Below are positions 38,345-49,588 of a DNA stretch of 64,000 nt, piece by piece. The position numbers and the translations under genes are program-made. Positions within the stretch are counted from its first letter, which is position 1, and every line of letters begins with the position of its first letter. The stretch covers positions 3,864,001-3,928,000 of the forward strand of contig JAGUCH010000006.1 of the NCBI GenBank assembly GCA_019096065.1. Reading direction: 5' to 3'. Source of the stretch: Paracyclopina nana (taxonomy: Eukaryota; Arthropoda; Copepoda; Cyclopoida; Cyclopettidae). The notes under the pieces were generated by a model. It searched no databases. It saw nothing but the letters and a program-made list of their open reading frames with translations, and was not told the origin of the DNA.

Positions 38345-40080
38345 ATGGCTGAAGAAAAGCCCACGCTGAATGCTCTTGTCTTCGACTACCTGAAATCGGT
38401 GTCAAACAAGCTTGCCAAGCAATTCAAGAAGGATGTCGGCACTGAGATTGCCGAGTTACCAGCTGGCTCTCCTTCAATCCCTGAAATGGTGGCTCACTTC
38501 CACCAGTCGGGCGGCGCCAAACGCAAGCTCGCAGACTCTCTCAGCAACGGTTCAACTCCTGCCAAGAAGTTGAAGATGAACGGCAAGGCTGCCACCAACG
38601 GCAAGGCCAAGAAGGCCAACTCGGAGGACTCTGACGAGGATAGCAGTGAAGAGGAGGAGGCACCGAAGAAGGTGGCGGCTCCCGCTGCCAAAGCCGCAGC
38701 CAAGGATGATTCCTCAGAAGATTCAGATGATGACAGCGAAGAAGAGGCCAAGCCCGCCGAGAAAAAGGCTGTCACTAATGGCAAGGCCAACGGCAAGGCC
38801 AATGGCAAGGCTAAAAAAGATGAATCCTCAAGCGAAGAGGACTCTGATGATGATGATGACAAACCAGCCCAAAAGTCGTCACCCGCTAAAAAAGTAGAGC
38901 CAGCCAAGAAGAAGGAGGAAAGCTCCGATGATTCCGATGAGGAGGACTCTAGCGACGATGACAAACCTGCCGCGAAGAAGGCCGAAGCTGCTAAGAAACC
39001 AGAGGCCAAGAAAGATGAAAGCTCTTCAGATGAAGATGATTCTGATGATGATGAGAAAGCCAAGCCGGCTGCTGCGAAAAAGGCTGAAAAGAAGGAAGAG
39101 AGCGAAGAGGATTCCAGCGATGACGATGATGACGAGGAAGAGGAGGCTAAGAAGCCGGCTGCCAAAAAGGTAGAGAAGAAAAAGAAGGAAGAGAGTAGCT
39201 CTGACGAGGAAGACTCGGACGATGAGAAAACAGAGAAGCCAAAGAAGAAAGAGGCTGAAAAGAAAGAAGAATCTGACGATGAGGATTCTAGTGATGACGA
39301 AGAAGAAGAGGAGAAGCCCAAGAAGAAGAAGGGAAAGAAAGAGGAAGAGAAAATGGAAGTCGATGAAGAGGAAGATGAAACGATCGAGTTTGATAATACA
39401 CCAAAGCGTGCTGGTTTCGGATTCAAGAACGACAACCAAAGCCCAGCTCGGGGTAGAGGTCGCGGCCGCGGTAATGACCGTGGTGGCCGTGGAGGCCGTC
39501 AGTCTGGCGGCTCTGGTTGCTTCAAATGTGGCGAAGAAGGTCACATGTCCAGAGAATGTCCAAATGCGAGCGCAGGTGGCGGCGGAAACGGAGGTTGCTT
39601 CAAATGCGGCGAAAATGGCCATTTCTCCAGAGAGTGTCCCAATGCCAGCTCAGGTGCTGGTGGTGGCGGCAACTGTTTCAAATGCGGCGAGGCTGGTCAC
39701 TTCTCCAGAGAGTGCCCTAAGGGTGGTGGAGACAAATGCTTCAACTGCCAAGGAGAGGGACACATTTCTCGTGACTGCCCTGAGAAGAGGAAAATGACTT
39801 GTTACAATTGCAATGAAGATGGTCACATGTCCAGAGAATGCCCCAAGGGAGGTAGCCCTGGTAGGGGAGGCCGTGGAGGACCACGTGGTGGAGGTAATAA
39901 TGTGGCAACAATTCATGCTGTATAGTGAAATTAATGAGTGTTTTGTTTTAAGGACGTGGTCGTGGAGCTGGTGGCCGTGGAGCTCCCAGGGGTGCACCCA
40001 GGGGAGGTCGTGGCGGTATGAGGATCGACACAGCATCAAGTGGAACTGGTGCCAACAAAAAGAAGTCATTTGATGAATAG
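38345..40080 (+). CDS. Nopp140: Nopp140-like nucleolar protein fused to five CCHC zinc knuckles and RGG tail
   Basis: Exons: 38345-39893 and 39953-40080 (558 aa). The start ATG sits in CACCATGG. Residues 1-60 form a LisH-like helical start (LNALVFDYLKSVSNKLAKQF). Residues ~100-360 are alternating Ser/Asp/Glu-rich acidic blocks and Lys/Ala/Pro-rich basic blocks, the classic Nopp140/SRP40 arrangement of CK2 sites. Then come RGRGRG/GGRGG motifs and five CCHC knuckles (CFKCGEEGHMSREC and four similar), as in CNBP/vasa-type nucleic-acid binders, and a terminal RGG segment ending SGTGANKKKSFDE. It should act in the nucleolus as an snoRNP or Pol I chaperone that also binds single-stranded nucleic acid. 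The intron 39894-39952 is 59 nt; retention would end the protein at an in-frame TAG. AATAAA near 40243. Confidence 0.88.
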
Positions 40081-40328
40081 ACTGCTTCACTATTAATGCC
40101 GCATTTCGCGTCGTTTGTGCATAGCCTTGATTGCGAAAACGAGTATAAATGTTAAAAGAATCTTTGAGTATTTCTCCGATAATGCTGATATGAGTGTTCA
40201 CCAAATTTCTGTATACATTCAGGTACTTCTTCTACCCGAGTAAATAAATGCCGACACTTGTAGTTTTTCATTGATTCAGATAGTTTTAATTTTTGGTACG
40301 CACATAGTCATTCAAAATGCAAGCTTGC

Positions 40329-41257
40329 TCAGTCATCTGCTGGAATTGGCACTTCGATATTTTCTGAAGTTTTTGAGCAACTGAGGCAACTGACAATCCT
40401 TTCGAATCGACCTCCAGATACTTTGAACGCCAGAATGCCAGTGGTCACCAACAATATGTACATGGGTAGTGCTGAAGCTACGTATAGCTTTTGCTCGTTC
40501 AGCAGAGTCTGTAAATAGGTCATTTCAACAAAGGATCCGAAAAACTTAAAAAGTAATTACCAAGCATGAAACGAGCAAATGTGACCCCCAGACGAAAGCC
40601 AAGTGGACCCACTTTCTTTGATCGAGTGCGTTGAACGCAATGATGCCCCAAAAGGTGTTGAGGAAAATCATGGCCATGCACAGGAGAGCAGAAACCATGA
40701 AAAAGTCTTGAGGTTCATTGTTGAAGCCAACAGTGCCAGGCCCGTGGCTGTCAGCCAGAACGTTGACAAGGGAAAACGCACCTGACATCAAGCCAAAGCC
40801 GAGCCCCACGACTAGAACAAGCAGAAATGAGCACAATAAAAAGGTCAATAATTTGTACCTACCATAGGCAAGGATGTGTTTGTTGGCAAAGATCCGAGTG
40901 TTTTCATTTTCAGTCAGCTTTTTCAGGTACGCGTCAGCTTTTGATAAGAGAACATAGATGAAGTATCTGAAGAGCTCTTGGAAAAAGATGGAGAACACCA
41001 GGCCAAAAACCAGCTGTTCTCGCAAGGGAACCACAGCAAACCACAATATAGAGGAAAACAGCAACGACAGGAGCCAAAAGAAAGCGCTGCAAAATAGGCA
41101 AGATTGTTAGTTTCGGCTGATACCTAGAAAAATGTCACACTAACCTAAGAATGAGAATGATGACTCGGACGGGGTCGCGAGCGATTGTGACTGCGAAGAG
41201 AGCCAAAGCTGGACTGTATGCTGTCAATGCGCAGCCGAAAAATGTCAACAAAGTCAT
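40329..41257 (-). CDS. aph-1: Gamma-secretase subunit Aph-1
   Basis: Exons on the minus strand: 41145-41257, 40863-41086, 40561-40811, 40329-40508 (255 aa, normal length). The chain is almost all membrane segments (seven expected). It has the family's key motif GLGFGLMSG in TM4 and the SLVNVLADSHGPGTVG loop, and conserved His residues in the later helices (KWVHLAFVWGSHLLVS). It begins MTLLTFFGCALTAYSPALAL. Aph-1 scaffolds presenilin, nicastrin and Pen-2 in the ER/Golgi and plasma membrane for intramembrane cleavage of Notch and other substrates. The introns are short (58, 51 and 52 nt). It faces DENR head to head. Confidence 0.96.
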
Positions 41258-41786
41258 TTCGCCAACTTTTTAAAGGGTATTTCAATAAATATGCGACCGG
41301 GTGGATTAATCGCTTTTCTCTATCAAGTGTCAACTGTTTTTTTCTTTCTCTCAACAACATTTCAACGGGTTACCTAGCCGGTTCGGCAAAACACGCAAAA
41401 AAGCCTTAAAAACCGCCAACCTATTGAAATTAAATACAAGAGTCTGCCTGGCAACGAAAACTGAGAATAATTCAAGTACTCTTTTTAAGGCAAAAATGCA
41501 TTAACAAATGATCGCTTATCTCAAGATTAAAACTCAAGTCTTGGCTATAGTTAACTTATTTCACCTTATGAGACTATAAAATTTAGCTTTGAGTACGAAA
41601 TAAGCCACAAAATTGAATTTGATGATGATTTCTTTTGGCTTTCCAGAAGATCGAGGTTTCAGCTGATCTAATTTCGTCAACGTGAAATACTGAGTGCAGT
41701 ATTTACTATTTACATTTGTACTAATATTCACAACGCTCATAATATCAATTTTCTGCTTTTTCTCGTCGAATTGAGCTATCATAAAT
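41258..41786. promoter_or_regulatory. Divergent promoter region between Aph-1 and DENR
   Basis: 529 bp between outward-facing start codons, AT-rich, without other supported content. By position it must hold both 5' UTRs and promoters; no specific motif can be claimed. Confidence 0.4.
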
Positions 41787-43494
41787 ATGGCCGATGAAGC
41801 CGTGGTAGTGAATCCAGCTCTTCTTCCCGTTGAAGGAGTGGAGTACCCACTAAAAGTGGATTACTGTCCAAATTGCTCCATGCCATTTGAGGTAATTTTA
41901 CAGATAGCAATACTCATCCAAAAACATCATCCATTGTTTCCAAAGTATTGCGAATACTATCCCGACTACGAAAGTTGCAAAAAATGGCTAGAGGAGAACA
42001 TGCCCGACAAATTTTCCCAATTGTCAGTGGCTGGTGGGGAATTGCTGCCAGGTGAGACAGAGGAAGACGCCAAGAAGCGTCAGAAACGGGGTGGCAAGGG
42101 AATGATGAAGGCCAAAAAGAAGGAGCAGGAGGTGGAGAAACACATCACTCTGTCCATAGCGCCTCGGGGTAAAAAGAAGGCTGTGACTGTCGTTCAAGGC
42201 CTCAAGACATTCGGCATAGACCTTAAGGTTGCATCCAAGTTTTTCGGTCAGAAGTTTGCGTGTGGAGCGTCCATCACGGGTGATGATGAGATTGTTATCC
42301 AGGGGGATTTTAAAGACGACCTTTTCGACCTCATTCCAGAAAAGTGGCCAGAGGTAATATTTTCCATGTCTGATAAATTTGCGGGCACTTTTTTACTGAC
42401 TCGTGCGACACCTTGTGCAAATTAGGGTTCTTGATATTCCTCCGCGACTTCGTTTTACTACGTTATAGGGTACCTGATGCAGCTGACCCCATTTTGTTCA
42501 GTTCATGGGGATTTCTATGAAGCGAATTGAACAAAATGAGTACAGCTGATTTTCTCTACGGTTCACCCTATTACGTAGTACTACGAAGTCGCGGAGGAAT
42601 ATCTAGAACCCTAGTGCAAATAACAAGGCGTTCACTTTGCATGACTTAGTATTATTGACCTGTTGCTTTTACACAAACTGTACATGTAAATTCTGGTAAA
42701 AAAATTATGGGATTATAAGGCACATACGTAAATAGCAGCTAAGGATCTCTAATAAATCGTTTGGACATCCATTATGAAAGATCCTTTTGTGTCAGATGTA
42801 CCCAATTTTTTGTTACCAACGTGACGATTACAAAGACAAAGGACCCTACGTCTCTTTGATCTGGTTTTTATCGGTTTGAGTTGCCTACACAAATTATGAA
42901 ACGTTAATTCACATTCACCTTTTACGGTTTAAGGCTCCAGTCACTTCTTTGAGCTGTGCGAGAAAAAGAATGGATTGGAAATAACTCTTTTTGTGCCTCC
43001 CTGAGCCTGACAAAGTCTTGCTTGATCACGGTGCCATTATTTTTGTGCCTATTTCTGTGGTGAAAATAGTACCTTTTTCTCACTCGCTCGTCTGCCGACA
43101 AAAAGTTGGTGCATGCAAGGAAATAGGCATATGCATTAATAGCTGAGGCGGCACAATGGAAATACGGCTGATATATCAATGAAACCCATTTTGCATTTCG
43201 AACTTTTTCTAGCATTCTAGGTGTATCAACAGTGGAATAGCAAAGTTTTACACAAGATTGAAAAGTTGTATATGTTTAAGTTTTCTTAGGCCTGGGGATG
43301 ATAAATCTTTTGCTTGGAAATTGGACAACTCCTCTTAATATTCTATTAGCTTAAGCCCTAAAAATGTTCCCTTTGTGCTTAATGGCTTTTTGATTAACTT
43401 TCATGCACTTATCGGATTTCAACTTTGAACTACTTTGTTCTTTCAGGTTGATGAAGACCTCATTGAAGATCTTGGGTCTAAAAAGCGAACTTGA
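41787..43494 (+). CDS. DENR: Density-regulated protein, translation re-initiation factor
   Basis: Exons: 41787-41891, 41946-42353, 43447-43494 (186 aa). The N-terminal zinc-binding region has YCPNC and, after splicing, MPFE/YCEYYPD, as in vertebrate DENR. A Lys-rich linker ([20 protein letters not shown]) leads to the SUI1/eIF1-like domain with [20 protein letters not shown] and GDF. The last exon encodes only [15 protein letters not shown]. With MCTS1 it recycles 40S subunits and supports re-initiation after short uORFs. The first intron, 41892-41945, is 54 nt and has no stop in frame, so it could be misread as coding; the homologous alignment shows it is an intron. The second intron (1.1 kb) carries a MITE. 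Confidence 0.95.
42423..42613. mobile_element. hAT-like MITE in the DENR intron, 191 bp
   Basis: Terminal inverted repeats of about 31 bp begin TAGGGTTCTTGATATTCCTC at the left; the right end is the reverse complement with one or two changes. Both sides carry the 8-base duplication GTGCAAAT (42415-42422 and 42614-42621). Most of the element is arm, with a short centre, and has no coding capacity. A shortened relative lies at 47666-47748. Confidence 0.9.
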
Positions 43495-44705
43495 TGTAAT
43501 TTCTTACTATTCCATGCAAATTTTCTATGGTGAAAGCTATTTGATACAAATATTAAATTTGTGCTGCGTAATGGTTCATGAAGGTCTCTATTTGCCTCCG
43601 TTATGTTGCTTATGATATTCAGTGCTTATAGATTCATTTGCAGCTAGGAGTCGAGCGTCTCCCTATATCGTTCTAGCTTAAGTAAGCTACTTTCTGAAAT
43701 GCTCTTAATGTTACTTAACACATTTAAATACCTTGTTACATATGTATGTTGTTGAGAAGTAGGCTAATTGGTTGGGAGGAAGCATGACTGTTAATTTCTT
43801 CTCTCTACTTTGATACCAAGTAAAGTATTTTCAAAATGCTTCGTAAGAAACCACGCGGAGAAATTGACCTTTCCTTCTGCAATTTTTTTGAGCTGGTGAA
43901 GTCTGGTAATTTTTAACATGAATTCAAATCGAATAGGGTAGCATAGATGTTTAAAAGGTTATTATCAGGAAATACGTGCCTTTCTGAGCGACTGATAGTA
44001 TGTACGTACATTCGATTCATGAGCCACATAGGTTACAACTTTTAAAATTGCCTTTTTCAAGAACTTGACATGGCGCTAGCAATGCTAGCTAGTAATTTTT
44101 GAACATGACTTCTGATGGAATAGGGTAGCATAGATGTTTAAAAGGTTATTAAGAGCCACATAGGTTACAACTTTATTGGTTTTTTCAAGGTACGCGACAT
44201 GGCGCTACCGTTAAAAACTGCTATATTACAAAAGACTGACTACATACCATGCTATAAAATATTTAGAGGTAGAGGGAAAGATAGATGTACTTGTGGAGCA
44301 ATCAGAGAGATCTACTTAAAATAATTTGCTAAATAAGCGCTGAAAGTTCTTATGAAAGTATCACTGCCTCCCATTAGGCCTTATTGTGACATAACTAAAG
44401 TACATTTTTTTGCTGTTATTTTCATATGAACCTATTGTGCAAAACACCTAGTACTTGGCAACTTAATTCTTCCAACGAAAAATTATCTGTATTTGCAGCC
44501 GTGTGTAAATCTCTTCACTTACCACTTCAAATGAATGAGGCAAGACTAGTTAAAAAATTAACAAAAATCTCTCATCTCATGAGGCAAGCTGAGTTTTTGT
44601 TGGATTTTCATGGGAATCTGAGGCAAAAAGATCGATAGTGTCAAACTAGCTAGTGAGTTCAGTCAGAGAGGTCGTACGTCGGGTTGTGCACATTTTCTTA
44701 TTTAT
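43495..44705. other. Convergent intergenic region with a local duplication
   Basis: 3' ends of DENR and agmatinase. It contains the tandem duplication at 43903-44210 (listed separately). No gene seen. Confidence 0.45.
43903..44210. repeat. Imperfect tandem direct duplication, offset 186 bp
   Basis: The stretch from about 43903 to 44089 recurs at 44090-44210 in the same orientation. The core GAATAGGGTAGCATAGATGT starts at 43932 and at 44118, and a second shared block (AGCCACATAGGTTACAACTTT) and a third (GACATGGCGCTA) follow. The second copy lacks about 55-60 bp present in the middle of the first. No terminal inverted repeats were found, so this looks like a segmental slip, not a transposon. 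Confidence 0.8.
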
Positions 44706-46107
44706 TTATAAGGAATCGACGTCTGGAGAAATGCATTGAACTCCCGGAAGCACACAAAGCATTTCAAACAGTAAGTTGGCAGCAGTGATGGCTGTAATCC
44801 CACTCACATCGTAAATCGGAGATACTTCCACCAAATCACATCCAACCTAAGAAGGATAGAATGTACGTACTCTGCTGATGATCCACATTTTATGTGTGCT
44901 TACGATGTTAAGTCCTCTGCATCCTCTGATGATTTCAAGAGCTTGAGCTGATGTTAAGCCTCCAATTTCAGGCGTTCCTGTACCCGGACATGCCGACGGA
45001 TCTATAGAATCAATGTCAAAGCTCAAGTAAACAGGTGTTTCTTTCCCGATCTTCCTTTGAATTTTTGACATCAATGGTATTAAGGATTTATTCCAGCATT
45101 CTTCAGCTCGTATCACCTCCCATCCCTGGTCGCGTCCCCATTGAGTGTCACCTTTTTCAAATCCAGTTCTACAAGCCAAGTGAATTATAAGTACAATTGC
45201 TGAAGCTTCAAAATTGATTGATAAGCGTTAACTTAACGAAATTTTGAAGAAAGTACAGTACTTTGAGCCAGCTAAGCTTCAATTCTCTTCTCTACATACC
45301 CTCGTATGCCAATTTGGAAAACCTTATTGTTTATAAGGAGATTATCTTCCCAGGCTCTTCTGAAAGGCGTGCCATGCGTCAAGTCAAAGTAAGATTGGTG
45401 CTCAGCTGTATCGCTGTGTGCGTCAACGTGGATTAGGGAAACCTTTAATTAATTTTTCAGTAGTTTGACTCGCACGAAAAAGTAGAAACTTACTGGTCCA
45501 TGCTTTTGGCTACGGCTCGCAATATTGGATAGGTTACGAAATGATCACCACCCATTGACAGAGGCAAGCAGTCATTTTTCATGAGCTCGTGGAAGTACTC
45601 TGTAATTTGATCAGCAGCTCTCCTGCGAAGAATGAAGTCTTGCATCGATTAAGTATGGAAATCCGAAGCATTAAACGGTTTCTCAGATACCTGATGTCAT
45701 ATGCGCAGACACTAACGTCGCCAATATCTGCAACAATTAAGGTGTCGAAAGGTTGGGCTCCAGTTGCATGGTTTCGTTTTCTCACCATTGGTGATTCTGC
45801 TCGAATGTGTCGAGGGCCAAATCTATTAAAAAAGCTCATAAAAATGCAATGAAGAGAAGATGCAGTATTTTTACCGTGCACCAGGCCTGTTCGAAGTGGC
45901 GCTATCAAATGGAATCCCCAGAAATGCAACGTCCAATGCACCTTTCGATTTTGGTGGTTGAGCAACTGGCAATCGCATAAATGATGCTATTCCACCTGCT
46001 CTATGCAAATCGTGGGGGCTAATAGGCTCATTGTGGCGTTTCTGCCGAGATCCAATGCTGGTTGAAAAGCCGCGAAAATGAGTTCTAAAAATCTTGGAAG
46101 TGAACAT
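44706..46107 (-). CDS. Agmat: Agmatinase / guanidino-acid hydrolase, mitochondrial, with apparent 1-nt frameshift
   Basis: Exons on the minus strand: 45875-46107, 45691-45822, 45494-45622, 45300-45442, 44904-45168, 44706-44846. The N-terminus (MFTSKIFRTHFRGFSTSIGS) looks like a mitochondrial targeting peptide. Ureohydrolase motifs are all present: GIPFDSATSNRPGARFGPR, GGDH (metal), HVDAHSDT (metal), SFDIDSIDPSACPGTGTPE (metal), and GCDLVEVSP. It binds two Mn ions and hydrolyses agmatine or a related guanidino compound to release urea. In exon 3 the frame reads PILRAVAK then MDQ, while the next frame over reads KHGP and is the only one that joins exon 4 (VSLIHVDAHSD) in phase. One base is missing, most simply in the A-run at about 45508. 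The total is 1043 nt, one short of 348 codons. Either a sequence error or a broken allele. Confidence 0.88.
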
Positions 46108-47665
46108 AATTGAGCTTTTCTTCACACACTGAGTCTGAAACAGGCTTCATACTTAACTGTGTGGAGTACAGTGATTCCAATCACAATGCTTTGCTTGAAA
46201 CACTAAGTACCTATTTATTGATTTCTCTACTCTTAGCTTAACAACTGGTCTTTTAACCAAATTGCTGAAACTAATGATAATTATGTACTGGATATGCGAG
46301 TTGCTTTGCTTTTTTAAAGCTTCGTGGAATAAACTATTGATTTTCTTGTACTTAGCTCAACGCTAGGTCGTTTTGTCAAATTCATGAAATCAAATTGATA
46401 ATTACTTGCTAGTGCCACTTAGCGTTTCTAAAGTTTCTTGCTTTACATCGTCTCAAGAACACTGTAAGTTGTTTGAATTACTATAAAACATGATCAGCAG
46501 GTTTTCATAAGAAACATAACTTTTAGCTGTAACTATCGAGCTCCTAATTATGAAAAAATAGGGCAGAGTTGAAAATGTACCGAGAGTCCCTTAGTTTGAA
46601 TTCATATATGAATATATCAAAAATTCTACGCCAAGTGTTGAAAGGAGAATTTCATTCGAATTCCAGCTACATTTGTATGCTTTCTTCGTCTCATGCAGAA
46701 GAAAAACGATATCTACGAGAATGATTTTATCTGCTTTGGACAGAATAGTAGGATTTCATGATATGCAGTCAAGAATCCAGAACTTTTTACGCACGCGTTT
46801 TCCTAAATCTCTTGGATGTCTTATGCTTGGCTAACTGTCAACCTAACTCTATTCTTTATTTTCAATTTTCGTAGTTGATGACATTTTTCCTGGCACATTT
46901 TCATTTTATTTGCAACTACCAGCCTGAGCTAGACTTTTTTCCCTTGAGGCCACAGAACATGCAAGATGATTAATTCATAACATGTTGCAAAAAAGGTGCA
47001 GGAAAAGCGAAATTAGCCAAACTTAATGGATATAAAGAGCTCTCTCTTCTATTATAATTTAGTGATTTCATAATGCATGTCGCTGGAGGTATGCTAATTA
47101 CCTCAGCAAATGCAGTATACAAAACTTGGAAAGATAAAAAGATGTGATGTAACATTCATAACTGCCATACAGCTCTCTCGGGTTGGCATGAATGAGAAGA
47201 AAATTAGAAGAAACATAAGTCACCACGTCAATTTATTCTCCCAACCCTTGGTCTCTTGAGATCTTTGTTGCACCGGCTTGGCACCGGCACATACTATATG
47301 ATTGGCTTCCCTGGTCTCAATTTATACCTTTATGTTATATCCAAAAATCGTCTAAATGTATGCTAATATTTTTAGCGCATTGATTGAATAGGATCAACAA
47401 TTTTAGAAATGAGTCCTCAAGAGAAAGTTCCTCATTCCATCCAGATGGGAGCTCCTTAACTTTTGACGTTGAATTTAAGCAGGAATTTTAATCAAGTTCA
47501 CTCATGCGCGTTTAGCTGGAAGGAGCCTCTGAACTGAAAAAGCTTTGTAATGCCTATAAACTTGAGAGATTATTTTTCAATCCCCTCAGAAATCTGACTC
47601 GACTTTCTATGGGCAAACATTCTGAGCCATTCTTATCCATTTCGAGATCTAGTTCATGTCAACCC

Positions 47666-47748
47666 TAGTGTTTTCGGCAATCCTCCGCGACTTCGTAAGT
47701 CGTAACCGCGTAGCTAAAAGAAGTCGCGGATGATTATCAAGACCCCTA
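47666..47748. mobile_element. Shortened relative of the DENR-intron MITE, 83 bp
   Basis: Both ends carry the CCTCCGCGACTTCGT-type arm (left TAGTGTTTTCGGCAATCCTC; right ends CATCCGCGACTTC reversed then CCCTA). It is like the 42423 element but with most of the centre gone and more substitutions. Flanks match at 5 of 8 positions, so the insertion is probably old. Confidence 0.7.
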
Positions 47749-48243
47749 GTAAGCACCTAGATTAGCATATCTTTTTAATTTCACGTACATAAACAGAGGG
47801 AACCTACTCGAGCGAACTCATTAATTCAACCAAGATTGTATGGGGATCAACGCATTCACGAAATGCTGCTGACAAACCCACATAAATGCAGTGTTCATCT
47901 ACCGTTCCTTAAGAAATGCATTATGATAAAACCTAACATAATGACAGCTCTACGCAGATAGTTTGTGCACAGAGAACTCCTTTGCACAAAGGAATTTCCT
48001 AGAAAGCTTGTAAATGAAAATAATACGTGATATACGTAATAATACGTCTTGTTTTGAATTCTCCGATTTTTTATGGACAGAGATGGAAGCGCCATCGCAC
48101 AAATAACAAAATAGTTGCGTGGCTACACTCAAAGTTGCGTCAACTAGTGCCTTGGTGGACAGGCCTATAGGCATCATCGATTATTCAGACGAAAGCATAT
48201 GTTAGTATTTGAGCACCGCACCGCATAATCGTACTCACCAGAG

Positions 48244-48699
48244 CACGGTGGTTCAAAAAGCCGTTTTCACGCTCATGTGAAATTCCGCCAAATCGCCAAA
48301 TTCTCATTTTGACACCAATTTTCAGATTCTTTTTGGGATAACTTCTTAGCCATGAAAATAGCTCAAATTAGTGAAAAATAACAGAAAAGAGTTGAAATTC
48401 ATCTTTAAAATGAAAATTTGTTTGAAATAGTTTCCATGAGGAAAAACAGTAGAACAGCCAATTTTGCCTACTTTCAGGATTCTATAACTTTTGTTTGACA
48501 TCGAATGACATTTAGATATTATTGCTATGATGATAATCAGACCCCATTTAATGACTATTCGTCAAAATTGGCTGCGGAAATGTGCGGAATTGGGAGCTCT
48601 GAAAGTCAATTTTTAGCTTAGAGCCCTATGAAAATTGACTCCGACGATTTCGCGAGTTTTTTTCCCGTGCGCGTCTAGAAGGGATTTTGAACCACTGTG
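48244..48699. mobile_element. Probable MITE, about 456 bp, GTGGTTCAAAA termini
   Basis: Left end CACGGTGGTTCAAAA is matched by TTTTGAACCACTGTG at the right (14 of 15). The interior is AT-rich without coding capacity. A CAGTGGTTC-like end suggests a hAT relative, but the flanks (..CCAGAG / CAGAGCC..) give no clean 8-bp duplication. Confidence 0.6.
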
Positions 48700-49477
48700 C
48701 AGAGCCCTTTGGCAAAAATGCTCAACAGTACTCACTCATTCATGTTCTATTCCCTTTCACTTCAGAATCGAATGGAAGCTTTGAGCCAAAGTTTGCCATA
48801 ATTTTTAAAGACAAAAAGTTTGCCTGATTGAACAGAAAGTCAAAGGAAGAAGGGCCAAAAAGGGAGGCCATGGTTGACAGCTCTAGTTACTTGCTCGCCA
48901 TCTTTCTCTTCATTGGCTATCTCTTTTGGATGCCACATTTGGATCACCATCAGAAAAAGCAAGAAACAATGCTTAGATCTAGAACTCGCATTTTATCAGC
49001 ATGAATTTCCCAACAAATTCATGTACATATGTATTTTGGCTTGCATTACATTTTCCCAGTTCGACCTCTCTGAACTTCAAAGGTGATTATCTCAATCTGA
49101 GTGGAATTAGCGAGCAACTTGACGCATTTTCCCCACTTTCCTGAATCATTAATATTTTATTTTTACTTTAGATTGGCAGACAGTGAGTGACGTCATTGAC
49201 TGACTAGCATTGATTGCTCTTTTAATATGTATACTCTCTTCATCTAGAATATCCTTCAAGAAACGCAACGCTAAATTCCTTTGTACAAAGACCGAACAAT
49301 TCAAGTTGTACTATCTTCCGAATTGAGTTGACCAAATTTGCTTTATATGGAGTTACATCTATCATTATTGCAATCCTAAAACAACATGTGTTACAATGAT
49401 AAAAAACTTGTATCTTTACCTCTCAGGTATTGAGGCTAAATGAAAATTGAATTGAGAAGCAAAAATTAGGTGAAAGT

Positions 49478-49588
49478 GTCTTTGATCGTGGCTTGGTAGC
49501 GGTTGTTATCGGTTGTTATTTACTGACGAGGTTGCGATGCCAGTAAATAAGAAGCGACAACAAAAGTAGTCAAGCCACGATCAAAGAC
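49478..49588. repeat. Long hairpin, 48-bp arms with 15-nt loop
   Basis: Left arm 49478-49525 and right arm 49541-49588 are inverted copies, identical over the outer 18 bases (GTCTTTGATCGTGGCTTG) and the inner 10 (TTATTTACTG), about 39 of 48 overall. The loop is 15 nt. It could be a minimal fold-back element or the template of an RNA hairpin. Confidence 0.75.

Noticed and set aside
38494-39435. 313-residue Ser/Phe-rich frame antisense to the Nopp140-like gene
   Set aside because: Ser runs mirror the Asp/Glu-Ser repeats of the sense strand.
42922-43215. 97-residue frame on - in the DENR intron
   Set aside because: No recognisable domain and no splice context; DENR intron of ordinary composition.
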